Shown here in pieces: positions 9,183 through 17,539 of a DNA stretch of 64,000 nt (position 1 is its first letter; every line of letters starts with the position of its first letter). Source of the stretch: DAMCAP01 sp964370205 (GTDB lineage Bacteria; Bacillota; Clostridia; Oscillospirales; Ruminococcaceae); the NCBI GenBank assembly GCA_964370205.1, contig CAYJIK010000001.1, positions 1-64,000 on the forward strand, read 5' to 3'. The notes under the pieces are model-generated. The model made no database searches, was not told where the DNA came from, and was given only the letters and a program-made list of their open reading frames with translations. Position numbers and translations under genes: made by a program.

Positions 9183-10366
9183 GAATAGGAATATACGGCG
9201 GTACGTTTAACCCCGTCCACAACGGTCATGTGCGTTTTGGCCTATTTGCGCTTAACGAACTGCAACTTGACAAGTTGTTAGTTATACCTACACTGTCCCC
9301 ACCGCACAAGAGCAGTGCGGAAGTTGTAAGCGGTGAACACAGACTTAATATGCTAAAGCTTGCCTTTAATGGTGCTGAAAAGGTTACTGTGTCAGACATG
9401 GAACTAAAGCGAGGCGGAGCGAGCTATACAGTGGATACGCTCACCGAGATAAAACGCATATATCCCGCCGAGGCGGAGCTCTTTTTGATAGTGGGGAGTG
9501 ACATGTTTATGTCGCTACACAGATGGAAGGACTATAGACGCATCTGCGAGCTTGCAACAGTCTGCACAGCCCCACGTAAAGATGAGGACATACCGCTGAT
9601 AGAACAGTACCGTTCAGAGCACAGCGACCTTAAAAGTAAAGTGCTGAACCTATCTGTACTGGAAACCTCGTCAACCGACGCCAGAAGAGGAGATGTCCAT
9701 GAGCTACCCGACATTGTGAGGGAGTATATACGTCAAAATTCGCTGTATGGCTATGATAAAAAAGTCGTGGAATATGACATAGACACCCTCACCGCGGTTA
9801 TCAGAAAACTGCTAGGCGATAAGCGCTATAAGCACAGCTTAAATGTTGCAGATATGGCAGAGATACTAGCGATACATCATGGCGAAAATAGTCACTACGC
9901 ATATGTGGCAGGGCTTGTACACGATATCACAAAAGAGTTCCCCGAAAAAGAGCAGTTGAGACTTCTCGCAAAGAGCGAGTGCAAGGACGACCCCCTCCTT
10001 CATGCCATCCCACCAATATGGCACGGATTTACCGCCGAAATTTACCTTATGTATGAATTAAACCTGCTGAATACAGCGATACTAAAAGCAGTACGCTATC
10101 ATTCGGTAGGACATAGTAATATGACAACACTTGAAAAAATTGTATATCTTGCAGACATAGTATCAGCGGATAGGAAGTATAACGGCGTGGAAAAACTCCG
10201 TGAACTTTGCTTTGATAATTTGGATGCGGCTCTGTTAAAGGTGTTGGCGAGGTCGTTGTCAGACAATTTAAAGGACAAGCTACCGATATATAGTAGTACC
10301 CTAACCGCCTATAACAGTCTGGTTTTAGAAAAAAGTTGCGGCGGAAATAACGATATTGAGGGATAA
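9179..10366 (+). CDS. nadD: NadD nicotinate-nucleotide adenylyltransferase fused to YqeK-type HD hydrolase
   Basis: Residues 1 to about 195 are NadD, which makes deamido-NAD from nicotinate mononucleotide and ATP: GGTFNPVHNGH at 7-17 and the SSTDARR stretch near 162-168. From about 200 to 395 it is a YqeK-type HD domain, known in other Firmicutes as a symmetrical diadenosine tetraphosphate hydrolase: KHSLNVADMA near 217, GLVHDITKEF near 243 and a later VRYHSVGH. In Bacillus these are two neighbouring genes; here one unbroken frame of 395 residues links them. It overlaps yhbY by 4 bases. Confidence 0.93.
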   Translation: MRIGIYGGTFNPVHNGHVRFGLFALNELQLDKLLVIPTLSPPHKSSAEVVSGEHRLNMLKLAFNGAEKVTVSDMELKRGGASYTVDTLTEIKRIYPAEAELFLIVGSDMFMSLHRWKDYRRICELATVCTAPRKDEDIPLIEQYRSEHSDLKSKVLNLSVLETSSTDARRGDVHELPDIVREYIRQNSLYGYDKKVVEYDIDTLTAVIRKLLGDKRYKHSLNVADMAEILAIHHGENSHYAYVAGLVHDITKEFPEKEQLRLLAKSECKDDPLLHAIPPIWHGFTAEIYLMYELNLLNTAILKAVRYHSVGHSNMTTLEKIVYLADIVSADRKYNGVEKLRELCFDNLDAALLKVLARSLSDNLKDKLPIYSSTLTAYNSLVLEKSCGGNNDIEG

Positions 10367-10369
10367 CTC

Positions 10370-11212
10370 TTGCCTTTTTATGAAAAGCGTATTATTATAC
10401 TCGTAACCGCTTTTGCCGCACTGCTTATCTGTGTAGCGTGGCTGACTGTATATAACGAGCCTCCGATGCTGATTATTGACGAAACAGAACCGGATAGCGC
10501 ATACGACCCCGACACCTCTGCACAACCGCTTGACCTGTTTAGTCTACTGCTCTATGTCACAAGCGATGCCGGAAACCAACTTGAGTGGGCGGCGGTGGTC
10601 AACAGTGAAGTAGGAGAGCACCTGTATGTCTTGGAGCTGGACACTGATCTGTTTGTAGGTGTAGAATTTCCCGGTGGACGACTTTGTGACGCTTATAGTA
10701 GTGACGGTAACAACGACGGTGGAAGTGGTACAGGCAATCTAATCCGAGTAGTGCAGGAGCAGTTTTTAATTGACGTAGACTACACTGCGGCTTTCGACAT
10801 GACGGACATGCCTAAGATTATTACGGCACTTAGCGATTACAGCGCTTTGGAGGGAAGTGTTCTTCCCCACATACCCAAAGAAGAAGCTCTTTTGACAATA
10901 GCGGACAGCCTGTCCACCACCGAAACGCTACAACTATTTGAGCTTTCTGCACAGCTTACACAAATTTCAAATAGCGATATACCGTCAACTCATATCGGCC
11001 ACGTTTTCGGTGGACTCGTAGACATCTCCCCCGAAAACCTAGTATATCTACAAGCGCCAACCTTTCCCGGCAACTTTGGAGAGATAGATGTAGTTGTAGC
11101 CGATAGAGACGAACTGACCCAAATAGTAAATAAATACTTTAAAGACGATGATATTGTGAATGTGGACGAAGTATTTACCCGAGTTCCACCGAACAGAAGC
11201 GAAACCTCATAA
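10370..11212 (+). CDS. membrane-anchored, divergent LytR-CpsA-Psr (LCP)-like protein
   Basis: The protein (280 residues, TTG start) has one N-terminal membrane segment (about 8-27) and an outside domain. Position between yqeK and rsfS is where clostridia usually carry an LCP ligase gene, which attaches glycopolymers to peptidoglycan. Weak LCP landmarks remain: LELDTDLFVGVEFPGG where active enzymes have PRDT then a proline-glycine turn, and LIRVVQEQFLIDVDY. The key arginine of PRDT is a leucine, so activity is doubtful. The assignment rests mainly on context and this short resemblance. Confidence 0.6.
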   Translation: MPFYEKRIIILVTAFAALLICVAWLTVYNEPPMLIIDETEPDSAYDPDTSAQPLDLFSLLLYVTSDAGNQLEWAAVVNSEVGEHLYVLELDTDLFVGVEFPGGRLCDAYSSDGNNDGGSGTGNLIRVVQEQFLIDVDYTAAFDMTDMPKIITALSDYSALEGSVLPHIPKEEALLTIADSLSTTETLQLFELSAQLTQISNSDIPSTHIGHVFGGLVDISPENLVYLQAPTFPGNFGEIDVVVADRDELTQIVNKYFKDDDIVNVDEVFTRVPPNRSETS

Positions 11213-11279
11213 GGTTAGTGCTTGAGCGATACTTTGTGTATATTCACAATGGCATACCAAAATATTAGGAGGTTTTTTA

Positions 11280-11636
11280 GTGATTACACTTAACAAGGCA
11301 AAACTTGTAGCAAGAACATTGGAGGATAAAAAAGGCCTCGACATCAAGGTGATAGAAGTTAGCAACCTCACCACACTCGGCGACTACTTTGTCATAGCGA
11401 CAGGGACAAGCACCACACATGTGCGCTCGCTGTGTGACGATGTAGAGGAAGCACTTGAAAAGGCAGGCATTGTCAACAAGCGCATAGAAGGGTACGCAAG
11501 TCAGCAGTGGATACTTATGGACTACTATGACGTTATCGTGCACATATTCCAAAAGGAAACCAGAGAGTTCTACGCTTTAGAGCGACTGTGGGCGGACGCC
11601 CCTGTCCTAACCGACTACGAACCTGTAGCCGAGTAA
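11280..11636 (+). CDS. rsfS: ribosomal silencing factor RsfS
   Basis: RsfS binds ribosomal protein uL14 and blocks subunit joining when nutrients are short. The start is GTG with an ideal TTAGGAGG site. Family features are KGLDIKVIEV, TTLGDYFVIATGTSTTHVRSL and the C-terminal WILMDYYDVIVHIF. Length 118 residues is typical. It is 26 bases before leuS. Confidence 0.96.
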   Translation: MITLNKAKLVARTLEDKKGLDIKVIEVSNLTTLGDYFVIATGTSTTHVRSLCDDVEEALEKAGIVNKRIEGYASQQWILMDYYDVIVHIFQKETREFYALERLWADAPVLTDYEPVAE

Positions 11637-11662
11637 TAAAGTGTGAGTAAAGGAGTTTTACC

Positions 11663-14068
11663 GTGAATTATAATCACATAAACATAGAAAAAAAGTGGCA
11701 GAACATATGGGAAACCGAGTTTACCTTTTCCGCTACAAAGGACTACACCAAAAAGAAGTTTTACCCACTGGTCGAGTTTCCCTATCCATCGGGAGACGGT
11801 CTTCACGTCGGTCATCCCAGGCCATACACAGCACTGGATATTGTCGCAAGAAAGCGCCGTATGCAGGGCTATAACGTGCTGTACACTATCGGTTGGGACG
11901 CTTTCGGACTGCCTACCGAGAACTTCGCTATAAAAAACAAGATACACCCCGAGATTGTCACAAAAAACAATGTCGATCGCTTTAGACAGCAGATAAAAAT
12001 GCTCGGTATTTCCTTTGACTGGAAACGAGAGGTAAACACCACAGACCCCGACTACTACCGCTGGACACAGTGGATATTCTTACAATTACTAAAGCATGGA
12101 CTCGCTTACAAAAAGGAGATGCTGGTAAACTGGTGCAACTCCTGTAAGTGTGTGCTTGCAAACGAGGAAGTCGTGGACGGCAAGTGTGAGCGCTGTGCAG
12201 GTGAAGTTGTCCGCAAGGTGAAAAACCAGTGGATGCTAAAGATTACCGACTACGCTCAAAAGCTACTTGACGGACTGGAAACTGTCGAGTATGTGGAGCG
12301 TGTTAAGCTGTCCCAACGCAACTGGATAGGACGCTCGGAGGGTGCTGAAATTGACTTTACCACCACAGCAGGGGAGACGCTCACCGTCTACACCACCCGC
12401 CCCGACACCATCTACGGCGCAACCTACATGGTAATATCCCCCGAACACCCGTACATTGAAAAGTGGGCGGACAAAATAACAAACTTAGCCGACATAAAGA
12501 GCTACGCTGCCGTGGCCGCTAAAAAGTCAGAATTTGAGCGCGCTCAGCTTGTCAAGGAAAAGACAGGTGTATGTATTGACGGTGTAAGCGCCGTAAATCC
12601 GATTACAGAAAAGCAGATACCAATATTTGTGTCTGACTACGTGCTGATGTCATACGGAACAGGCGCTATTATGGCTGTACCGGGGCATGACGGGCGTGAC
12701 TGGGAGTTTGCAAAGGCATTTTCACTACCGATAGTTGAGGTTGTGTCCGGCGGTGATGTAACAGTAGCCGCACATGAGGACAACGAAAACGGTGTAGCCA
12801 TTAACTCACCGCTTATTGACGGACTAAAGGTAAAAAAAGCAAAAGAGAAGATGACCGCCATAGTCGAGGAGCGTGGAATAGGCAGACGCAGGGTGAACTT
12901 CAAACTGCGTGACTGGGTATTCTCCCGTCAACGCTACTGGGGCGAACCTATCCCTGTCGTCATTTGCGACTGCTGTGGTTATGTTCCGCTTGAAGAGTCG
13001 GAACTACCGCTAAAGCTCCCTAACGTGGAACACTACGAGCCGACCGATAACGGCGAGTCGCCACTTGCCGCCCTTACAGACTGGGTAAACGTGCCCTGTC
13101 CAAAGTGTGGAAAGCCTGCAAAGAGAGAAACCGACACCATGCCACAGTGGGCAGGTTCTTCGTGGTACTTCCTACGCTATGCTGACCCTGACTTCAGCGG
13201 TGGAGTAGCGTCAAAAGAAGCGATGGACTACTGGATGCCTGTCGACTGGTACAACGGCGGTATGGAACACGCCACACTGCACATGCTCTACTCACGCTTT
13301 TGGCATAAGTTCCTGTTCGACATCGGCGTAGTAACCACCCCCGAGCCGTATGCAAAGCGCACAAGCCACGGCTTTATACTCGGCGAGGGCGGCGAAAAGA
13401 TGTCCAAATCTCGTGGAAACGTCGTAAACCCCGATGATATCGTAAAGGAGTTCGGCGCTGACACGTTTAGGCTCTACGAGATGTTTATAGGCGACTTCGA
13501 AAAGGCGGCGTCGTGGAGTCACAGCTCTATAAAGGGTTGCAGACGCTTCCTAGAGCGCCTGTGGGGACTCTGCGACATGGTCGAAGGGGACAACAAAACC
13601 AACGCCGCACTGATAACGCCACTGCACAAGACCATCAAAAAGGTATCAGCCGACATTGAAAGCATGGGCTTTAACACCGCAGTTGCGCAGATGATGACCT
13701 TTATGAACGAGATATACACCGTAGGCTCTATCAGCCATAGTCAGTTAAAGACACTGCTTTGCCTGTTAAACCCATTTGCGCCACATATTACCGAGGAAAT
13801 ATGGGAGCGGATGGCCTACAAAGGCAGGGTTCACGAACAACCCTACCCGGTCCACGACGAAGCACTTTCGGTGGACAGCACAGTGGAGATAGTCGTACAG
13901 CTAAGCGGCAAAATCAAAGCAAGGATGACAGTACCCTCCGACATTACCGCCGAGCAGATGAAGCAGGAAGCAAAAGATCACCCCGAGGTCAAGCCGCTGC
14001 TTGACGGCAAAACTATAGTTAAAGAGATAGTAGTGCCGGGCAAGCTTGTGAATATCGTGGCGAAGTAG
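11663..14068 (+). CDS. leuS: leucyl-tRNA synthetase
   Basis: Class I aminoacyl-tRNA synthetase that charges tRNA-Leu. HIGH motif reads HVGH near residues 47-50 and KMSKS is intact near 579 (GGEKMSKSRGNVVNP). The CP1 editing domain includes the TTTRPDT-like stretch VYTTRPDTIYG near 245. The 801-residue length and the KLVNIV ending are normal. GTG start after AAAGGAG. The stop codon TAG is formed at the first bases of a GTAGGGGCG repeat. No T-box leader is possible in the 26-base gap upstream. Confidence 0.97.
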   Translation: MNYNHINIEKKWQNIWETEFTFSATKDYTKKKFYPLVEFPYPSGDGLHVGHPRPYTALDIVARKRRMQGYNVLYTIGWDAFGLPTENFAIKNKIHPEIVTKNNVDRFRQQIKMLGISFDWKREVNTTDPDYYRWTQWIFLQLLKHGLAYKKEMLVNWCNSCKCVLANEEVVDGKCERCAGEVVRKVKNQWMLKITDYAQKLLDGLETVEYVERVKLSQRNWIGRSEGAEIDFTTTAGETLTVYTTRPDTIYGATYMVISPEHPYIEKWADKITNLADIKSYAAVAAKKSEFERAQLVKEKTGVCIDGVSAVNPITEKQIPIFVSDYVLMSYGTGAIMAVPGHDGRDWEFAKAFSLPIVEVVSGGDVTVAAHEDNENGVAINSPLIDGLKVKKAKEKMTAIVEERGIGRRRVNFKLRDWVFSRQRYWGEPIPVVICDCCGYVPLEESELPLKLPNVEHYEPTDNGESPLAALTDWVNVPCPKCGKPAKRETDTMPQWAGSSWYFLRYADPDFSGGVASKEAMDYWMPVDWYNGGMEHATLHMLYSRFWHKFLFDIGVVTTPEPYAKRTSHGFILGEGGEKMSKSRGNVVNPDDIVKEFGADTFRLYEMFIGDFEKAASWSHSSIKGCRRFLERLWGLCDMVEGDNKTNAALITPLHKTIKKVSADIESMGFNTAVAQMMTFMNEIYTVGSISHSQLKTLLCLLNPFAPHITEEIWERMAYKGRVHEQPYPVHDEALSVDSTVEIVVQLSGKIKARMTVPSDITAEQMKQEAKDHPEVKPLLDGKTIVKEIVVPGKLVNIVAK

Positions 14069-14087
14069 GGGCGCACCTTGTAGTACC
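14065..14087. repeat. partial GTAGGGGCG repeat unit at the leuS stop codon
   Basis: GTAGGGGCGCACCTTGTAG here resembles GTAGGGGCGACCTTTGTGG at 14138. The repeat begins one base before the leuS stop codon, and its TAG serves as that stop. It looks like a half copy of the hairpin unit that follows. Confidence 0.5.
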
Positions 14088-14136
14088 TGAAATCTCTGTG
14101 AGCCACCCGGTTCGGACGAATCTGTTGAACAAAAAA

Positions 14137-14215
14137 TGTAGGGGCGACCTTTGTGGTACGCCCGAAACCAAGGTTAAACCAAAGTTTCGGGCGCACACAT
14201 AGGTGCGCCCCTACA
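14137..14215. repeat. long imperfect inverted repeat, GTAGGGGCG family
   Basis: The outer arms TGTAGGGGCG and CGCCCCTACA are complementary, and the inner arms CGCCCGAAAC and GTTTCGGGCG pair perfectly around a central loop of about 15 bases. The 79-base unit could form a long hairpin. Elements of this type are frequent in clostridial intergenic DNA. It may also stop transcription after leuS, though no T-run follows. Confidence 0.7.
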
Positions 14216-14255
14216 GTATGTTGTGTTTTGACGGAAGATAGCCTATTATTATAGG

Positions 14256-14483
14256 CTAGTCATTTTTGCTTTTGGGGTATGGGGTTTTCACGTCTGTTAG
14301 CCCCAATAGATAATCAACACTGGTGTTATAAAACACAGCCAACTTGCACAGAAGTTCCACGGGTATAACTCGTTCGCCACGTTCATATTTTGAATACAGG
14401 CTTTGGTCACACATAAGATATTCGGAAACCTCTTTTTGCTTTATGTCGCCGTCTTCACGCAAATCACGTATTCTCAATTTCAT
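14256..14483 (-). CDS. XRE-family helix-turn-helix repressor
   Basis: A 75-residue single-domain DNA-binding protein. The helix-turn-helix covers about residues 5-60 with KEVSEYLMCDQSLYSKYERGERVIPVELLCKLAVFYNTSVDYLLGLTD, a typical Cro/C1-type pattern (quoted piecewise: KEVSEYL, SKYERGERV, SVDYLLG). AGGGTGAT precedes its ATG. It is divergent from the broken gene at 14573, and two GGAC-type palindromes lie between them, which suggests that it represses both itself and that gene. Confidence 0.88.
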   Translation of the reverse strand: MKLRIRDLREDGDIKQKEVSEYLMCDQSLYSKYERGERVIPVELLCKLAVFYNTSVDYLLGLTDVKTPYPKSKND

Positions 14484-14510
14484 TTTATCACCCTAAATTA
14501 TTATATGTTA

Positions 14511-14523
14511 GGACAATATGTAC
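14511..14523. promoter_or_regulatory. putative operator 1 of the XRE repressor
   Basis: GGACAATATGTAC, an imperfect dyad resembling operator 2 at 14536-14548; the centres are 25 bases apart. It lies 28 bases upstream of the repressor start codon on the minus strand. Confidence 0.45.
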
Positions 14524-14525
14524 TA

Positions 14526-14554
14526 TTGATTTTTTGGACAAAAAGTCCTATAAT
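14526..14554 (+). promoter_or_regulatory. sigma-A promoter of the broken gene at 14573
   Basis: TTGATT (14526-14531), a 17-base spacer and a perfect TATAAT (14549-14554). The spacer contains the operator palindrome, so a bound repressor would block RNA polymerase. The gene start codon is 18 bases after the -10 box. Confidence 0.75.
14536..14548. promoter_or_regulatory. putative operator 2 of the XRE repressor
   Basis: GGAC-AAAAA-GTCC, a perfect 4-base dyad around five A residues, sits between the -35 and -10 boxes of the rightward promoter. Its form and position fit repression by the adjacent XRE protein. Confidence 0.55.
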
Positions 14555-14572
14555 GTACAAGAGGTGATAAAT

Positions 14573-15007
14573 ATGACAGTAACTTTTCTGGGACTCAATA
14601 AAAATTATTACCACGGCAAAGAAGTGGAACAGTGACTGCTTGACACAGTCGAGGAGCTCATTTTAGACGGTGCAGTGACTTTCTACTTTGGCGATAGCGG
14701 CTATTTTGACAATTTAGCTAAGGAAGCAATCTGGGTGCTCAAGAAAAAACACCCTCATATCGAGAGCATTTTAGTTATTGCCTATTTGGGTAGTCGAATT
14801 GATTTCGATAAAATAGATGGCTTTACTTTCCCGGGAGTTGACTATGCGACACCTGAAACCGCTGTGCAGATACGAGACGAATGGTTGATGAGAGAAAGTG
14901 ATACAATAATATCGGGGGTTATTCACGAAAGCGAAGCTACCACGGCATTGCTTAAGTTTGCCGCCGAAATGGGAAAGCGTATTATCAACTACCTCGATAG
15001 AGGATGA
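14573..15007 (+). pseudogene. SLOG-like (DUF1273-type) gene broken by an in-frame TGA
   Basis: From ATG 14573, with a good AGAGGTGAT site, the frame reads MTVTFLGLNKNYYHGKEVEQ and then TGA at 14633-14635, after which the same frame continues to 15007. The continuation (LLDTVEELILDGAVTFYFG, KEAIWVLKKKHPHIES, ESDTIISGVIH) looks like the Rossmann-type nucleotide-binding SLOG/DUF1273 proteins. TGG to TGA (Trp to stop) would explain the break. No strong internal restart is seen, although GTG 14675 is possible. Family placement is by memory of the sequence pattern. Confidence 0.7.
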
Positions 15008-15189
15008 CTGCAGTACATACAAAAAATGTCTACTGTTCACATCAGGATGAATATATCCATAAGAATATAAAAAATCAATAACCTTCAAATACTTGAAAAA
15101 CATAGGTAGTATTACTGACAAGCAAGCAAAAAACACAAACTTTTTGAATGGTTTACGTAATTTTAACAATTGTAATGCCGTTTCAGCTA

Positions 15190-15218
15190 TTGACATAGCA
15201 GTCTGAATTGTGTATAAT
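15190..15218 (+). promoter_or_regulatory. consensus sigma-A promoter of rpsU
   Basis: TTGACA (15190-15195), 17-base spacer, TATAAT (15213-15218), both perfect matches. It is 59 bases upstream of the rpsU start codon and is the strongest promoter in the window by consensus. Confidence 0.88.
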
Positions 15219-15276
15219 AAGTTTGTAATTCCATATGGAAAATACTCCTGCTTTATGCGTTGGGAGGGAAATATAA

Positions 15277-15453
15277 GTGTCTGAAATAAGAGTTAAAGAC
15301 AATGAGTCTTTGGATAGTGCTCTGAGAAGGTTTAAGAGATCCTGCGCAAAGAGCGGTGTGCTTGCAGAAGTGCGTAAGAGAGAGCATTATGAGAAGCCAT
15401 CTGTTCGTCGTAAGAAGAAGTCAGAGGCTGCACGTAAGAGAAAATTTAAGTAG
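15277..15453 (+). CDS. rpsU: 30S ribosomal protein bS21
   Basis: A short gene (58 residues) with a GTG start after GGGAGGGAAA. The product begins MSEIRVKDNESLDSALRRFK, has the KSGVLAEVRKREHYEKPS core and a basic KKKSEAARKRKFK tail, all diagnostic for bS21, a small-subunit protein near the anti-Shine-Dalgarno end of 16S rRNA. It is flanked by a perfect promoter and a clear terminator, so it is a single-gene transcript. Confidence 0.96.
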   Translation: MSEIRVKDNESLDSALRRFKRSCAKSGVLAEVRKREHYEKPSVRRKKKSEAARKRKFK

Positions 15454-15504
15454 TCGTCAATAGCGATAGCTTATAAGTAACTTACAAAATATCTTAAAAG
15501 CGTA

Positions 15505-15531
15505 AAAAAGCGAGCTTTATGCTCGCTTTTT
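15505..15531 (+). terminator. intrinsic terminator after rpsU
   Basis: AAAAAGCGAGC and GCTCGCTTTTT form a perfect stem around TTTAT, ending in a T-run. The A-run on the other side means that it can also work on the minus strand. Confidence 0.9.
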
Positions 15532-15583
15532 CATTATGCTATTTTACAGCCGTACAATATTAACATACAAAAGGGAGTAAAAA

Positions 15584-16078
15584 ATGTTGCTACCACACAA
15601 AGTATATAAAAACGTATCCGAGATTTCTCCATCAGTCCTACTTAAAAACGGTATCAAGGGCATAATCGTAGACATCGACAACACCCTCACCACCCACGAC
15701 AACCCACATCCATACCCATATGTAAAGCAGTGGCTGTTAGACCTCGAAAGTCACGGCATAAAGATAATCGCAGTGTCCAACAACACCGCCGAGCGTGTTC
15801 ACCCATTTGCGGAAATTCTAGGGCTTGACTATATAGCGGACGGTAAAAAGCCACTCTCCACAGGACTGCGACGTGCCGCAAACCGTCTGGGACTACCGAA
15901 GAGCAAGCTGGCGATAGTGGGCGATCAGATTTTCACCGACATCTTAGGCGGTAGACTTTACGGCATTGTATCGCTATTTGTAGAGCCTATCCAGCCGGAG
16001 AGCACAGCATTCTTCAAATTCAAGCGCACACTGGAAAAGCCGTTACTGGCACTCTACCACACTCTCAACGAGAGATAA
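15584..16078 (+). CDS. yqeG: YqeG family HAD IIIA-type phosphatase
   Basis: A 164-residue HAD phosphatase with the nucleophile motif IVDIDNTLTTHD near residues 27-38, SNNTAERV as motif II and GDQIFTDILGG as the acidic motif. Its substrate is not established; in Firmicutes it often lies with the yqeH-aroE-nadD genes. AAAGGGAG precedes the ATG. The last 14 bases overlap, tail to tail, the aminotransferase gene on the other strand. Confidence 0.9.
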   Translation: MLLPHKVYKNVSEISPSVLLKNGIKGIIVDIDNTLTTHDNPHPYPYVKQWLLDLESHGIKIIAVSNNTAERVHPFAEILGLDYIADGKKPLSTGLRRAANRLGLPKSKLAIVGDQIFTDILGGRLYGIVSLFVEPIQPESTAFFKFKRTLEKPLLALYHTLNER

Positions 16079-17225
16079 TGCTCCGTAGCGCCTCCACAGC
16101 ATACTCCACATCTTCGGCAGTATTATTATACCCAAACGAAAACCGCACAGCCCCACTCTCAAAAGTCCCCAAGCTCCTATGGGCAAGCGGCGCACAGTGT
16201 AGCCCCGAGCGTGTCATAACTCCAAACTCGCTGTCAAGGCGAAATGCCACTTCCGAGTTATCCACCGTCTTAAAATTAAGCGGCAACACTGCACAGCGCC
16301 CCATGGTAGACTTAAGCCCCACCACCTCAACAACATCAGCTTTAAACCGCTGCTGTACACGTTCTATCATAAGCCGTGTAAGTTCCAATTCGTGTGCGAA
16401 AATATTCTGTTGACCGACCTCTGTGATATACTTCAGCGAGTGACCCAGCGCTGCAATACCAACGACGTTGAGCGTCCCCGCTTCCAACCTATCAGGGTAG
16501 AGTGGGGGAGCGCTGTCCAGTTCGGAGTAACTGCCTGTCCCGCCCGTGAACACAGGCTCGACCAGTTCCGCCATCCTCTCACTCAGTAGTATACCACCCA
16601 AACCGGGCAGTGCAAGCAGACCCTTATGTGCAGTAAAGCAGAGCGCATCGACACCGAGTGAGCGCATATCTATAGGTAAAACCCCTGCGGACTGTGCGGT
16701 GTCAAGCACAAACAGAAGTCCATGAGTTTTACAAATTTCCGCCACCTGTTCTATCGGCATTAGTGTACCGCATACATTTGATGCGGTGGTCATAATAACG
16801 GCCTTTGTGTTTTTCTTTACAGCACTTTCAATATCACCTGCGCCCACAGTGCCAAGAGGAGAAGCGGACACTACCGTAACCTCCACCCCTTTTTTTCTCA
16901 CTTGCGCTATAGGACGAAGTACTGCATTGTGCTCCATAGAAGTTATGATAACATGGTCACCTTTTTTTAATGTCCCGTGTATAATCATATTGAGCGAATA
17001 AGTGACAGACGGCGTAAAAACCGTGTACTCAGACCCATAACCACAAAAGAAACTGTCAAGCAGTTCACGTGTTTCATACACCATACCGCCCACCTTGAGC
17101 GAGCTTTGATAATTGCCTCGGGATACGTTAAAAGCGCCGTTTGTGATAATATTTGATACCGCTTCTGCTACTCCGGGGGCTTTCGGGTGAGCGGTTGATG
17201 CGTTGTCAAGATAAATACGTTTCAT
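16065..17225 (-). CDS. aminotransferase class V (cysteine desulfurase-like) protein
   Basis: A PLP enzyme of 386 residues resembling NifS/IscS. Features: DNASTAHPKAPGVAEAV at the N-terminus, TSMEHNAVLRP, LDTAQSAGV and the PLP-lysine stretch FTAHKGLLALPGLGG, plus a GLHCAPLAHR stretch near the C-terminus containing the expected catalytic cysteine. It fits the TIGR01977-type cysteine desulfurase family. No iscU or other Fe-S genes are adjacent, so its sulfur acceptor is unknown. Confidence 0.9.
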   Translation of the reverse strand: MKRIYLDNASTAHPKAPGVAEAVSNIITNGAFNVSRGNYQSSLKVGGMVYETRELLDSFFCGYGSEYTVFTPSVTYSLNMIIHGTLKKGDHVIITSMEHNAVLRPIAQVRKKGVEVTVVSASPLGTVGAGDIESAVKKNTKAVIMTTASNVCGTLMPIEQVAEICKTHGLLFVLDTAQSAGVLPIDMRSLGVDALCFTAHKGLLALPGLGGILLSERMAELVEPVFTGGTGSYSELDSAPPLYPDRLEAGTLNVVGIAALGHSLKYITEVGQQNIFAHELELTRLMIERVQQRFKADVVEVVGLKSTMGRCAVLPLNFKTVDNSEVAFRLDSEFGVMTRSGLHCAPLAHRSLGTFESGAVRFSFGYNNTAEDVEYAVEALRSIISR

Positions 17226-17351
17226 GTTGTTAGCCTTTCGTGAAAAATAAGCGGTAAATTTACCGAAGTGTCGTCATGTACTGTTCACATAATATACTAA
17301 GAATGTTACTACTGTCAATGTTTACTTTGTGAATGAAGTGTGGTAGACTAA

Positions 17352-17386
17352 AGCCGTAAAAGTAGATGCGCACTGCTTTTACGTAT
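17352..17386. promoter_or_regulatory. inverted repeat upstream of the lon promoter
   Basis: CGTAAAAGTAG (17355-17365) pairs with CTGCTTTTACG (17373-17383), 11 bases with one G-T pair, around a 7-base loop. It lies about 60 bases before the -35 box, where an operator or a short terminator could act. No T-run of note follows. Confidence 0.4.
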
Positions 17387-17443
17387 TAAGCTGACCCGAA
17401 AGAGTTGGCACAATAAGTTATTATTTATGTAAACTACTTTGTA

Positions 17444-17472
17444 TTGATACGGTATATACTTTGCTGTATAAT
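17444..17472 (+). promoter_or_regulatory. sigma-A promoter of lon
   Basis: TTGATA (17444-17449), 17-base spacer, TATAAT (17467-17472) preceded by TG. Transcription would begin near 17480, giving a leader of about 180 bases. Confidence 0.75.
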
Positions 17473-17539
17473 ATTTTGTAGATTGGAAACTCTTAACCCG
17501 TGTGCTCTAGCATTGTTATGCATGGAGCGGAAAGGAATT

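Noticed and set aside
14100..14130. Possible tRNA-like GGTTCG stretch
   Set aside because: No cloverleaf arms could be drawn around it; no tRNA was found in the window.
14771..15196. 141-residue minus-strand frame
   Set aside because: Shadow of the broken SLOG-like gene; no RBS or family features.
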